Assembly (NCBI GenBank): GCA_947475165.1
Contig: CANJLD010000003.1
Span: forward strand, 186,001-250,000
DNA: 64,000 bases
Reading direction: 5' to 3'
From: Bacteroidota bacterium
GTDB lineage: Bacteria > Bacteroidota > Bacteroidia > Chitinophagales > LD1
Shown here: positions 9,293-17,283 of the stretch, one piece after another
Layout of the letters: every line of letters begins with the position of its first letter
How positions within the stretch are numbered: position 1 is the first letter of the stretch
Position numbers and translations under genes: made by a program
Notes under the pieces: model-generated
Databases searched by the model: none
Told to the model about the DNA's origin: nothing
The model's input: only the letters and a program-made list of their open reading frames with translations

Positions 9293-10117
9293 TCAAAAAT
9301 GAACGAGCTTCACATTATCTATATAAACACTGCCGCCAGTTGAACCGTAAGGACGCAGGGCTTCAAAGTAAACGCTGTAGGTATCTGCCCGCATAGCACC
9401 TATATAGTTGCTGAACTTTACATAAACTTTGTTCCAGGTAGGTTGTGCAGTAACAAATAACACCGGTGCCGGATAAGGAGACAGGTTGCTACCAAAGTAT
9501 CCGTTAAAGCCAATGAAAAAAGGCACTTCACTTTTGTAATCCACCTCAAGCCATATTTCCTGCCCTTCGGGTAAATCGTATTTATCAAATCCTGTAACCA
9601 TTTCGCTCGAATCAGCAGCCGATACGCTGAATTTTACGCAGCGCGTTCCGTTATAGCCCGAATCGTTCACTGGAGTTGCCCCGGCAAACGAGTTGCCCGA
9701 ATCAAAATTTTCATCAATCGAAAACTCCGCAGCACTCACATATTTAAAAACCGGTTTGTGCGTATACTGCGTGCCCGGTGTGGCGGTAATAGAAAAAGTA
9801 TCTGTTGTATAAAACGGATAAATGACCCGCAAGCCCGACTGTCCGCTTTCTTTAATTCCCGCACTTACCACAAAACGCACATCGTTTTGCTGCAACACCG
9901 GAATATTGCATGGCAAGCCAAACGCGCCTACGTTATCGGTATTGGCTTCTGTCCATACATCTACAATGCCGTTCGATACTTCGGTGTTTGCCGCATCCAA
10001 AACCTTAACCGAATCCATACTTATATAAAAAGGAATGCCATCGTTAGGCATTTTGCAACCCGAAAAGGCGAACACCAAAAGGCAAATGGCAAAAAAGAAA
10101 GAGGAGAGAGTCTTCAT
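9293..10117 (-). CDS. Hypothetical lipoprotein, beta-rich
   Basis: 274 residues beginning with a lipoprotein signal peptide (MKTLSSFFFAICLLVFAFSG then Cys20). The mature part starts KMPNDGIPFYISMDSVKV and is rich in beta-strand patterns; the last 130 residues (NFDSGNSF...GGSVYIDNVKLV) look like a carbohydrate-binding jelly-roll ending in the typical YIDNVKL strand. I do not know a named family. Its place between an oxidoreductase of nucleotide-sugar type and a sugar transferase suggests a role at the cell surface linked to polysaccharide, possibly export or anchoring. Same strand as both neighbours. Confidence 0.75.
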   Translation of the reverse strand: MKTLSSFFFAICLLVFAFSGCKMPNDGIPFYISMDSVKVLDAANTEVSNGIVDVWTEANTDNVGAFGLPCNIPVLQQNDVRFVVSAGIKESGQSGLRVIYPFYTTDTFSITATPGTQYTHKPVFKYVSAAEFSIDENFDSGNSFAGATPVNDSGYNGTRCVKFSVSAADSSEMVTGFDKYDLPEGQEIWLEVDYKSEVPFFIGFNGYFGSNLSPYPAPVLFVTAQPTWNKVYVKFSNYIGAMRADTYSVYFEALRPYGSTGGSVYIDNVKLVHF

Positions 10118-10200
10118 AAGTAAAAGCCTAAACGCTTCTTGTTTTAAAAGATTGCGAATAAAGGAAAAAATAACCTCATCAGCCTATAGGGGGCGAAGGA

Positions 10201-10232
10201 TTAAATGCCCCCTTTAGGAGGTTTGGGGGTGG
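10201..10232 (-). repeat. 3' end repeat (CCCC...GGGG family), copy at oxidoreductase stop
   Basis: On the minus strand ACCCCCAAACCTCC then TAAAGGGGGCATTTAA. It is a diverged member of the repeat found after three other genes in this window, here overlapping the last codons and stop of the oxidoreductase gene. Confidence 0.7.
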
Positions 10233-11223
10233 TTGCCGTAATCTGCGCATTGATTTTGTCGAGAATGCTCTGCGCCAAATGCATGGCATTGTAGCCATCG
10301 AGCATGGTTACCGGCACCGGTTTGTTTTGGGTAATAGATTTATGAAAAAGTTCCAATTCCATTTGAATGGCATTTACATCTTTCTTTTCGGCAGTTTCGT
10401 AAGTAATATATTTTTTCGTGTTATCAGGCAAATCAATTTCGAAGTGATTGGCTTCAGCATTGGCAGAAGGCTTATCATCTTCAATGCGGAACAGGTCGCT
10501 TTTCTTTTTCAAAAAATCCATGCTGATGTAAGCCCCCGGTTGAAAGATGCGCATTTTACGCATGCTCTTGACCGAAATGCGGCTGGCGGTTACATTCGCT
10601 ACACAGCCGTTGTCAAATTCAATACGTGCGTTGGCAATATCCGGACTTTTTGAAAGGATGGCCACACCGCTGGCAGAAACTTTTTTCACGTTAGCTTTTA
10701 CCAGGCTTAAAATAATGTCCAGGTCGTGAATCATTAAATCAAGCACTACCGAAACATCAGTGCCGCGCGGGTTAAATTCCGCTAATCGGTGCACCTCGAT
10801 AAACATGGGCTTTATATTTTTTTTGTTCAGCGAAAGCAGAGCAGGGTTAAATCTTTCTACATGACCTACCATTGCTTTTACACGCGCTTCATCTACCAAC
10901 TCCACTAACTCCTTCGCTTCTTTTACAGTAGTAGCCAGCGGCTTTTCAATAAAAATGTGCTTGCCTTTTTTAATAGCATCGGTGGCTATTTGAAAGTGCG
11001 TTGTAGTTGGAGAAACAATATCAATAGCATCGCAACCCTCAATTAATTTTTTGGCAGAATCAAACCGCTTAATACCGAAATCTGTTTCGGCTTTATCCGC
11101 GTTTTTATCATCAGGGTCATAGAAACCGATAATGTCGTAACCTGAAATTTCTTTAAGAAGCTTTACGTGAATTTTGCCGAGGTGACCAACACCAAACACT
11201 CCAACCCGAACTTTTCTTGCCAT
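10201..11223 (-). CDS. Gfo/Idh/MocA family oxidoreductase
   Basis: 340 residues. The N-terminal Rossmann fold has GVFGVGHLGKIHVKLL, and the EKPLATT motif (lysine of the Gfo/Idh/MocA active site) is present about residue 97. The C-terminal alpha/beta domain includes VDLMIHDLDI-type sequence (here VVLDLMIHDLDIIL). Such enzymes oxidise or reduce sugars or nucleotide sugars with NAD(P); next to a sugar transferase, UDP-sugar oxidation is a reasonable guess. The last codons (TPKPPKGGI) and the stop are made by a sense-oriented copy of the CCCC...GGGG dispersed repeat, so the natural C-terminus may have been replaced. First gene of a minus-strand run with the two genes that follow. Confidence 0.9.
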   Translation of the reverse strand: MARKVRVGVFGVGHLGKIHVKLLKEISGYDIIGFYDPDDKNADKAETDFGIKRFDSAKKLIEGCDAIDIVSPTTTHFQIATDAIKKGKHIFIEKPLATTVKEAKELVELVDEARVKAMVGHVERFNPALLSLNKKNIKPMFIEVHRLAEFNPRGTDVSVVLDLMIHDLDIILSLVKANVKKVSASGVAILSKSPDIANARIEFDNGCVANVTASRISVKSMRKMRIFQPGAYISMDFLKKKSDLFRIEDDKPSANAEANHFEIDLPDNTKKYITYETAEKKDVNAIQMELELFHKSITQNKPVPVTMLDGYNAMHLAQSILDKINAQITATTPKPPKGGI

Positions 11224-11353
11224 GCAACGAATGTATACGGCTGCAAAAACTGAACACGGTTATTTCTTCAAATGATGTGCAAAAACTTTTGTGGATTGGC
11301 TGTTTTTGCCTACTGCTTATAGTCATTGCCTACTTTCCTATATTCGCGCCCCA

Positions 11354-12688
11354 ATGTATTACAACCGTAAAATAGCACTGTACACCCTCGGCTGTAAGCT
11401 GAACTTCTCCGAAACTTCAGCTATTGCCCGCATTCTTACGGAGCAGGGTTTTCAAAAGGTTGAATTCAGCGACCGTGCGGATTATTACATCATTAATACA
11501 TGCTCAGTTACAGAGAACGCTGATAAAGAAACCAAGCAGGTGGTAAAAGCGGCTTTAAAAACGAACCCCGAAGCGAAGATTGTTATTGTAGGGTGCTACG
11601 CGCAGCTAAAGCCTGAAGAAATTTCGAAAATAAAAGGAGTCAATCTGGTGTTGGGCGCGAATGAAAAATTTAAGATTCATGAATACCTTGAACAACTGGA
11701 AGAACAAACCGCACCGGTAATTATAAGTGGCGATATAGATAACATAGATTTTTATGCCGATTCGTATTCGCAAGGTGAGCGCACCCGTAGTTTCCTGAAA
11801 GTGCAGGATGGCTGCGATTATTTTTGCTCGTTCTGTACCATTCCATTAGCGCGCGGAAAAAGCAGAAGCAATTCAATTGAACACACGGTTGAACTAGCAA
11901 AGAAAGTGGCTGCCACCGGAGTAAAAGAAATTGTGCTCACCGGTGTAAACATTGGCGACTACGGAAAAACCACCAATGGCAATGAAAGAACAGAAGACAA
12001 TTTTTACTTGCTGATAAAAGAATTAGAAAAGAATGTAGAAGTAGAACGATTCCGCATTTCTTCTATAGAACCTAATTTGCTTACCAACGAAATTATAGAG
12101 TTTGTTGCGGGCAGCAGCAAGTTCATGCCACACTTTCATATTCCGCTGCAAAGTGGCAGCGACAAAATTCTGAAACTGATGCGCAGGAAATATCTGCGCC
12201 AGCTTTACAAAGAGCGGGTAGAGAAAATAAAAGCGGTAATGCCGCATGCATGTATTGGTGTAGATGTAATTGTTGGTTTTCCCGGTGAAACGCACGAGCA
12301 GTTTTTAGAAACTTACAATTTCGTGAACGAACTGGATATTTCTTATCTGCATGTTTTCACTTACAGCGAGCGTGCAAACACGCGCGCGTTAAATATCACT
12401 CCTATAGTTCCGGTGCCTGAAAGAAAAGAACGAAACAAAATGCTGCGCATACTTTCTGAAAAGAAAAAGCGCAAATTCTACAGCGAGCATGTAAACTCTG
12501 AACGTCCGGTTTTGTTCGAAGCAGAAAATGATAACGGAATCCGTTATGGTTTTACCGACAATTATATCAAAGCGGGGATTCCTTACGAAGAAGAAATGTG
12601 GAACACGATTCAAACTATCCGGCTGAATGAGGTTTCTGATTTTGGTTATGTAAAAGGAACCAAGCATTTGGAATATTCGCTGGCTTAA
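11354..12688 (+). CDS. mtaB: tRNA threonylcarbamoyladenosine methylthiotransferase MtaB
   Basis: 444 residues from the ATG at 11354. It adds a methylthio group to t6A37 in tRNAs, using SAM and two iron-sulfur clusters. The N-terminal MTTase domain has Cys14 (TLGCKLN), Cys50 (NTCSVTE) and Cys81 (GCYAQ); the radical-SAM triad is CDYFCSFC, followed by TGVNIGDYG and HIPLQSGSDKILK; a short C-terminal TRAM-like region ends the protein. The GCKLN and NTCSVTENAD forms fit MtaB better than MiaB or RimO. An upstream in-frame start at 11291 would add 21 residues with no family similarity, so I use 11354. A copy of the CCCC...GGGG repeat starts at the stop codon. Confidence 0.93.
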   Translation: MYYNRKIALYTLGCKLNFSETSAIARILTEQGFQKVEFSDRADYYIINTCSVTENADKETKQVVKAALKTNPEAKIVIVGCYAQLKPEEISKIKGVNLVLGANEKFKIHEYLEQLEEQTAPVIISGDIDNIDFYADSYSQGERTRSFLKVQDGCDYFCSFCTIPLARGKSRSNSIEHTVELAKKVAATGVKEIVLTGVNIGDYGKTTNGNERTEDNFYLLIKELEKNVEVERFRISSIEPNLLTNEIIEFVAGSSKFMPHFHIPLQSGSDKILKLMRRKYLRQLYKERVEKIKAVMPHACIGVDVIVGFPGETHEQFLETYNFVNELDISYLHVFTYSERANTRALNITPIVPVPERKERNKMLRILSEKKKRKFYSEHVNSERPVLFEAENDNGIRYGFTDNYIKAGIPYEEEMWNTIQTIRLNEVSDFGYVKGTKHLEYSLA

Positions 12689-12719
12689 ACCCCTAAATCC
12701 TCTAAAGGGGACTTAAATA
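12687..12719 (+). repeat. 3' end repeat (CCCC...GGGG family) after mtaB
   Basis: AACCCCTAAATCC followed by TCTAAAGGGGACTTAAAT, starting at the mtaB stop codon and in the sense orientation. The CCTCTAAAGGGG part can form a short stem. Confidence 0.85.
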
Positions 12720-12794
12720 CAAATACGTTCATTCAAATTATTTGTCACTTTCGCACTTGTATTTACTATTCACTATTTACTATTAACTAAGTAC

Positions 12795-14009
12795 ATGACT
12801 TTACTGCGTTGCTATCCAAGAGTTACCGAATTTATTTACGAGTTTTTTAATCATGCCTCCTGGGCAGATTTTCGTTTTCTGCCGGTATACAGCTATGGTT
12901 TTTTTGTTGCCTGTGGTTTTTTTGTTGCCGCCACTTTAGCGGTTGCCGAAATGCGCAGAAGAGAAAAACTAGGTTTGCTTAAAGGTCAGGAAGCAGAAAT
13001 AATTGTGGGCGAAGCACCAACTACTACTGAAATTGCTGTCTATTTTCTTTTCGGGTTCGTAGCGTTCTTTAAAATTTTCGGTCTAATCGCTTACAGACCG
13101 GAATTGAGCCATGGAATTATTTCTATCAAGGATTTTATGCTATCAGCTTCAGGTAGCTGGATTGGAGGAATTATTGGCGGGAGTGTTTTGGCTTATTACT
13201 ACTTCTATTCAAAAAACAAGGAGAAACTTACACAGCCTGAAAAAAAGAAAATCACAATTTATCCCTCAGACGGAATTGGCGATTTAGTAGTAATAGCAGC
13301 GGTGCTTGGTGTTACCGGTGCCAATTTTTTCAACTATCTCGAAAACCCGGGTGACTATGCAAATTTTTGGGCTGACCCGCTCGGCTCTATGTTCAGCGGA
13401 CTTTCGGTTTTTGGAGGATTGATTTTTGCCGGTATCGGCTTTGGTATTTATGCATGGAGAAAGAAATTTAGCATCGCTCATTTTTTCGATTCTGTAGCAC
13501 CTGGTTTTATTCTGGCAAACGGTATTGGAAGAATAGGCTGCCATGTTTCAGGCGATGGGGATTGGGGTTTGGCAAATCCATACAACAAGCCTTCGTGGTT
13601 TCCGCAGTTTTTGTGGAGCAATGACTATGCGCACAACATTATTGATGCAGAGCCGCAAAATGTTTTGCCCAATTGCATGGAAGAGCATTGTACTTATTTA
13701 TCGCATGCCGCTTATCCAACTCCGCTTTACGAATTGCTGATGTGCACCACTATCTTTATTATACTCTGGAGCATCCGCAAAAAAATGACTTACAAACCAG
13801 GCATCATCTTTACCATCTTCATGATTCTTATCGGCATTCAGCGTTTTGCCATTGAGCAATGGCGCGATTTAGGAGGAAGAGATACTTATCATTTTGGAAA
13901 CATGGAACTCCGTCAAAGCGAAGTCATTTCTATTATAATGGTAACCTTAGGTATTGCGGCAACGGTTTATCTTTGGAGGAAATACAATCAGGAAGTAAAT
14001 ACGAAATAG
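12795..14009 (+). CDS. lgt: Prolipoprotein diacylglyceryl transferase-like protein
   Basis: 404 residues, a polytopic inner-membrane protein with about eight hydrophobic segments. Lgt transfers diacylglycerol from phosphatidylglycerol to the lipobox cysteine of prolipoproteins. The Lgt signature is visible as NGIGRIGCHVSGDGDWG (family: H-G-R-x-G-N-x-x-N-G-E), and PTPLYELL near the C-terminus also fits, as does IEQWRDL. Deviations from the classical motif (GCHVSGDG instead of GNFINGE) and the long loops place it in the divergent Lgt-like group seen in Bacteroidota. Many lipoproteins in this window would be substrates. First gene of a tight run that continues with P450, gmhA, hddC and gmhB (gaps 6, 23, 6 and -4 bp). 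Confidence 0.85.
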   Translation: MTLLRCYPRVTEFIYEFFNHASWADFRFLPVYSYGFFVACGFFVAATLAVAEMRRREKLGLLKGQEAEIIVGEAPTTTEIAVYFLFGFVAFFKIFGLIAYRPELSHGIISIKDFMLSASGSWIGGIIGGSVLAYYYFYSKNKEKLTQPEKKKITIYPSDGIGDLVVIAAVLGVTGANFFNYLENPGDYANFWADPLGSMFSGLSVFGGLIFAGIGFGIYAWRKKFSIAHFFDSVAPGFILANGIGRIGCHVSGDGDWGLANPYNKPSWFPQFLWSNDYAHNIIDAEPQNVLPNCMEEHCTYLSHAAYPTPLYELLMCTTIFIILWSIRKKMTYKPGIIFTIFMILIGIQRFAIEQWRDLGGRDTYHFGNMELRQSEVISIIMVTLGIAATVYLWRKYNQEVNTK

Positions 14010-14015
14010 AGAATT

Positions 14016-15389
14016 ATGGAAACTGTTACTGAGCCTAAAAAGAAATCCGTTCCACCTTTTCCGGAAGAAAAACACTGGCTGTTTGGCAGCGGTTATGTGT
14101 TGCGCGAAAAAGCGCATGAAGTAATGCCCGGTCTGATTAAAAAGTACGGAGAAATTTTTTCGCTTTCCTTACCGCTAACGCGTTTAGTAATTGCTGCAAA
14201 ACCTGAGTATGCGAAATATGTTTTGGTAGATAACAACAAAAATTATCACAAGAGTTTAGCCTATGATATGCTGAAGCTTTTACTCGGTAATGGCTTGCTC
14301 ACCAGCGAAGGGGAAGTTTGGAAGAAGCAGCGCAGATTAGCTCAACCGGCTTTTCATAAACAAAAGTTAGCAGACCTTACCGCTATGATGGTAAGACGCG
14401 CACAACACGAAGTAGACAGCATGAAAGCGAAAGCGGAAAGCGGAGAATACTTTGATGTGGCTCCGCAAATGACCAACCTCACGCTTGAAATTATTTCGGA
14501 GGCAATTTTTAGTAATGGAGTAGATGATAAAGCTGATTTGATAAGTAAGCAGATTACTTTGTTGAATCAATACGCAACTGATAAACTAAATGCACCTATT
14601 CGTTTTCCTGCACTTTTTCCAACACCGGCAAACGTAAAGGAACGCAAAGCGATAAAAATTCTCGACAAAATAATTTTCGACATTATTGATAAGAGAAGAA
14701 AGGAAGGAATTTCGAAAAGCGACTTGCTTTCGATGTTGCTGGATGCGCGCGATGAAGAAACCGGTGAGGCGATGGATAATCGTCAGCTCCGCGATGAAGT
14801 AATGACCATTTTTATTGCCGGTAATGAAACTACCGCGAATGCTATGGCGTGGACACTTTATCTGCTTTCACAGAATCCGGAAGCTGAGGCTAAGATGATT
14901 AAAGAAATTGATGAGAAGTTAGATGCGGGAGTTGAACTCAATTTCCAAAACGTTCTTGGTTTTCAATACGTACGTCAGGTAATTGATGAAAGTATGCGCC
15001 TGTTTCCACCGGCATGGATTGTTGGTAGAAGAAATCAGGAAGAAGATGAAATTGGTGGCTATCGGATTAAGAAAGGCACAAACGTATTAATGCCCATTAT
15101 GTATTTCCATCGCAGTGAAAAATATTGGGATGAACCATTGAAGTTTAAACCGGAACGTTTCGCACCGGAACTGAAAAACAACATTGACCGGTACGTTTAT
15201 TTTCCATTTGGCGGAGGCCCACGCCTTTGTATAGGAAATAATTTTGCTATTATGGAAATGCAGATTATTCTGATTCTGATGTACCGCAGATACAAATTTC
15301 GCTTGCAGGATGGCTTTAAAGTAGAGCCGGAGCCTCTCATAACTCTTCGCCCGAAATACGGTATGGTAATGAAGATAGAGAAGCGATAA
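14016..15389 (+). CDS. Cytochrome P450
   Basis: 457 residues, full length. It has the I-helix motif AGNETTA (268-274), the K-helix ExxR at Glu325-Arg328 (ESMRLFPP), the PERF segment (FKPERF), and the heme loop FPFGGGPRLCIG with ligand Cys405. No membrane anchor at the N-terminus, so it is a soluble bacterial enzyme; the FGGGPRLCIG and ESMRLFPPAW forms resemble CYP102/CYP4-like fatty-acid hydroxylases. No redox partner gene is adjacent. It lies between the lgt-like gene and the heptose genes with 6- and 23-bp gaps, so it is probably co-transcribed with envelope functions. Substrate unknown; a fatty acid or lipid is a guess. Confidence 0.95.
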   Translation: METVTEPKKKSVPPFPEEKHWLFGSGYVLREKAHEVMPGLIKKYGEIFSLSLPLTRLVIAAKPEYAKYVLVDNNKNYHKSLAYDMLKLLLGNGLLTSEGEVWKKQRRLAQPAFHKQKLADLTAMMVRRAQHEVDSMKAKAESGEYFDVAPQMTNLTLEIISEAIFSNGVDDKADLISKQITLLNQYATDKLNAPIRFPALFPTPANVKERKAIKILDKIIFDIIDKRRKEGISKSDLLSMLLDARDEETGEAMDNRQLRDEVMTIFIAGNETTANAMAWTLYLLSQNPEAEAKMIKEIDEKLDAGVELNFQNVLGFQYVRQVIDESMRLFPPAWIVGRRNQEEDEIGGYRIKKGTNVLMPIMYFHRSEKYWDEPLKFKPERFAPELKNNIDRYVYFPFGGGPRLCIGNNFAIMEMQIILILMYRRYKFRLQDGFKVEPEPLITLRPKYGMVMKIEKR

Positions 15390-15412
15390 ACTGTTTTCTT
15401 TATGTTTGCGCT

Positions 15413-15994
15413 ATGAGCAAAATCAAATCCATTATTTTCTCTTCTATCGAAGTCAAGAATAAAATTCTGGCTGATGAGTTTTTTATAAAGCGAATTGAAG
15501 AGGTTTCTAAGCTTATTGCGAATGCTTTTGAAAACGGCCACCGGTTATATTTATGCGGTAACGGTGGTAGCGCGGCTGATGCACAACATCTTGCGGCAGA
15601 ATTTACCGGCAGGTTTTACAGCGACAGAGAACCGCTTCCTGCCGAGGCATTGCATGTAAATACTTCTTTTCTTACAGCGGTGGCGAATGATTACAGTTAC
15701 GACCAGATTTACGAGCGCGCCATTAAAGCGCATGGCAGAAAAGGTGATGTGCTGATTGGAATTTCAACTTCAGGCAATTCAAAGAATATTTTGTTGGCAC
15801 AAATTGAAGCGAAGCAACGCGGCATGCACGTTATTTCTTTTACCGGTGAAGGTGGAGGTAAAATGAAAGACAGTTGCGATTATCTTTTTAATGTGCCAAG
15901 CAAAGACACTCCGCGTATTCAGGAGAGCCATATTCTTGTTGGTCATATAATATGTCAGTTAGTTGAGGAACAACTTTTTTCGCCAGAAAAATAA
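15413..15994 (+). CDS. gmhA: Phosphoheptose isomerase (SIS domain)
   Basis: 193 residues. GmhA converts sedoheptulose 7-phosphate to D-glycero-D-manno-heptose 7-phosphate, the first step of heptose biosynthesis for LPS or S-layer glycans. The SIS fold motif GNGGSAADAQHLAAEFTGRF lies about residues 45-64, ISTSGNSKNIL is the phosphosugar-binding loop, and the C-terminus has RIQESHILVGHIICQLVE, with the conserved E and H pair. Length equals the family. ATG at 15413 with a 23-bp gap from the P450 gene. Followed directly by a nucleotidyltransferase and a phosphatase of the same pathway. Confidence 0.93.
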   Translation: MSKIKSIIFSSIEVKNKILADEFFIKRIEEVSKLIANAFENGHRLYLCGNGGSAADAQHLAAEFTGRFYSDREPLPAEALHVNTSFLTAVANDYSYDQIYERAIKAHGRKGDVLIGISTSGNSKNILLAQIEAKQRGMHVISFTGEGGGKMKDSCDYLFNVPSKDTPRIQESHILVGHIICQLVEEQLFSPEK

Positions 15995-16000
15995 TTTCTC

Positions 16001-16723
16001 TTGCAATCTTCAATCTTCAATCTTCAACCTTCAATCCCTGCTATTATTTTGGCAGGAGGTTTAGGAACCCGTCTCCGAGGGGTGATTAATGATTTGCCGA
16101 AGCCGATGGCGATGATTAACAACAAGCCGTTTCTTCACTACGTTTTTCTTTACCTCACTAAACAGCGTATCGACAAGGCGATTCTTTCTATTGGCTATAA
16201 AGCACAGATAATTGAAGCGTATTTCGGTGATAAATATCTGGATGTTGAAATAGTTTACAGCAGGGAAGAAGAACCGCTTGGCACCGGTGGCGGAATTAAG
16301 AAAGCGTTTGCTCTGGTGGATGATTCTGCTTTTGTGCTGAATGGCGATACTTTTTTTGATATTGATTTGAATGCATTGAAGGATTTTCATGCGGAGACAA
16401 AGGCAGATATTTCTCTCGCTTTAAAAACTATGCAGAATTTTGACCGCTACGGAACAGTGGAAATGAAAGGTGAGCGAATAATAAAATTTGAGGAGAAGAA
16501 ACCGGTGGAGGAAGGATTGATAAACGGAGGTGTTTATCTTTTGAACAGAGAAATGCTTGACAGGGTAGACGCAGATAAATTTTCCTTTGAGAAAGAAGTG
16601 TTGGAGAAGTATGTGAGTGTTCGTCAAATCAACGGCAAGGTTTTCAAAAACTATTTTATTGATATCGGCATTCCGGAAGATTATACTAAGGCACAACTGG
16701 ATTTTATAAAACTGTTTGAATGA
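16001..16723 (+). CDS. hddC: Nucleotidyltransferase, heptose-1-phosphate guanylyltransferase-like
   Basis: 240 residues of the sugar nucleotidyltransferase fold: IILAGGLGTRLRGVINDLPKP at the N-terminus, the GTGGGIKKAF loop, NGDTFFDID as metal-binding site, and NGGVYLLNRE. Set between gmhA and a gmhB-like gene, it most likely makes GDP-D-glycero-alpha-D-manno-heptose, as HddC does. No ATG precedes the conserved core: the frame opens with TTG at 16001, and the first dozen codons consist of the repeated word CAATCTT / CAACCTT, so the start was probably provided by an intergenic repeat. It overlaps the next gene by 4 bp (ATGA). The heptose kinase (HddA) is not in this window. Confidence 0.8.
   Translation: MQSSIFNLQPSIPAIILAGGLGTRLRGVINDLPKPMAMINNKPFLHYVFLYLTKQRIDKAILSIGYKAQIIEAYFGDKYLDVEIVYSREEEPLGTGGGIKKAFALVDDSAFVLNGDTFFDIDLNALKDFHAETKADISLALKTMQNFDRYGTVEMKGERIIKFEEKKPVEEGLINGGVYLLNREMLDRVDADKFSFEKEVLEKYVSVRQINGKVFKNYFIDIGIPEDYTKAQLDFIKLFE
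16003..16037. repeat. Word repeat at the start of the hddC-like gene
   Basis: CAATCTT, CAATCTT, CAATCTT, CAACCTT, CAATCCC in direct succession. Such repeated short words occur in many intergenic gaps of this window; here they run into the reading frame. Confidence 0.75.
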
Positions 16724-17283
16724 TACTGAGTGAACTGCCGATTGATAAGACCTGGACGCTCTTCTTAGACAGAGATGGAGTAATCAATCTTCATTACCCG
16801 AACGATTATGTGAAGAAGTGGGACGAGTTTTATTTTCTGGAAGGAGTATTGGATGCGCTGAAAAATCTTTCGAATGTTTTTAAGCGAATAATTGTGGTGA
16901 CCAACCAGCAGGGAGTAGGGAAGGAGTTGATGAGCAAGAATGATTTGCAGTTTATTCATGATGAAATGCTGAAAGAAGTGCGCAAATACGGAGGGCGGAT
17001 TCATGCTATTTATGCTGCCACCGATTTAATTGCCAACGATGTGCAGCAATTGCGCAAGCCTAATATTGGTATGGCACTAAAGGCGAAGAAAGATTTCAAG
17101 GAGATAGATTTTTCTAAATGCCTGATGGTTGGCGATACCGGCAGCGATATGCAGTTCGGTAAGAATGCAGGTATGTATACGGTGTTTGTAGGCGACAACT
17201 CAAAAATCAAGAAGGAGGAAAAGCCCTTGGTTGATTTTAAATACAATTCGCTGATTGGGTTTTCTAATGCGCTAACTCGCTGA
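16720..17283 (+). CDS. gmhB: HAD phosphatase, heptose 1,7-bisphosphate phosphatase-like
   Basis: 187 residues of the HAD superfamily, histidinol-phosphatase/GmhB branch. Motif I is FLDRDGVIN with Asp17 and Asp19; motif II is VVTNQQGVGKEL; the RKPNIGM segment and GDTGSDMQFGKNAG (motif IV) follow. GmhB removes the C7 phosphate of heptose bisphosphate, and the place behind gmhA and hddC supports this. Unusually, the zinc-binding loop of typical GmhB (Cys-x-His...Cys-x-Cys just before RKP) is missing: the sequence there is IYAATDLIANDVQQLRKP with no cysteine. It overlaps the preceding gene by 4 bp and its 3' end overlaps the convergent aminotransferase by 20 bp. Confidence 0.8.
   Translation: MILSELPIDKTWTLFLDRDGVINLHYPNDYVKKWDEFYFLEGVLDALKNLSNVFKRIIVVTNQQGVGKELMSKNDLQFIHDEMLKEVRKYGGRIHAIYAATDLIANDVQQLRKPNIGMALKAKKDFKEIDFSKCLMVGDTGSDMQFGKNAGMYTVFVGDNSKIKKEEKPLVDFKYNSLIGFSNALTR

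Noticed and set aside
11291-11353. Extended N-terminus for MtaB
   Set aside because: The extra 21 residues have no family counterpart and come from AT-rich intergenic word-repeat sequence (GCCTACTGCTTATAGTCATT).
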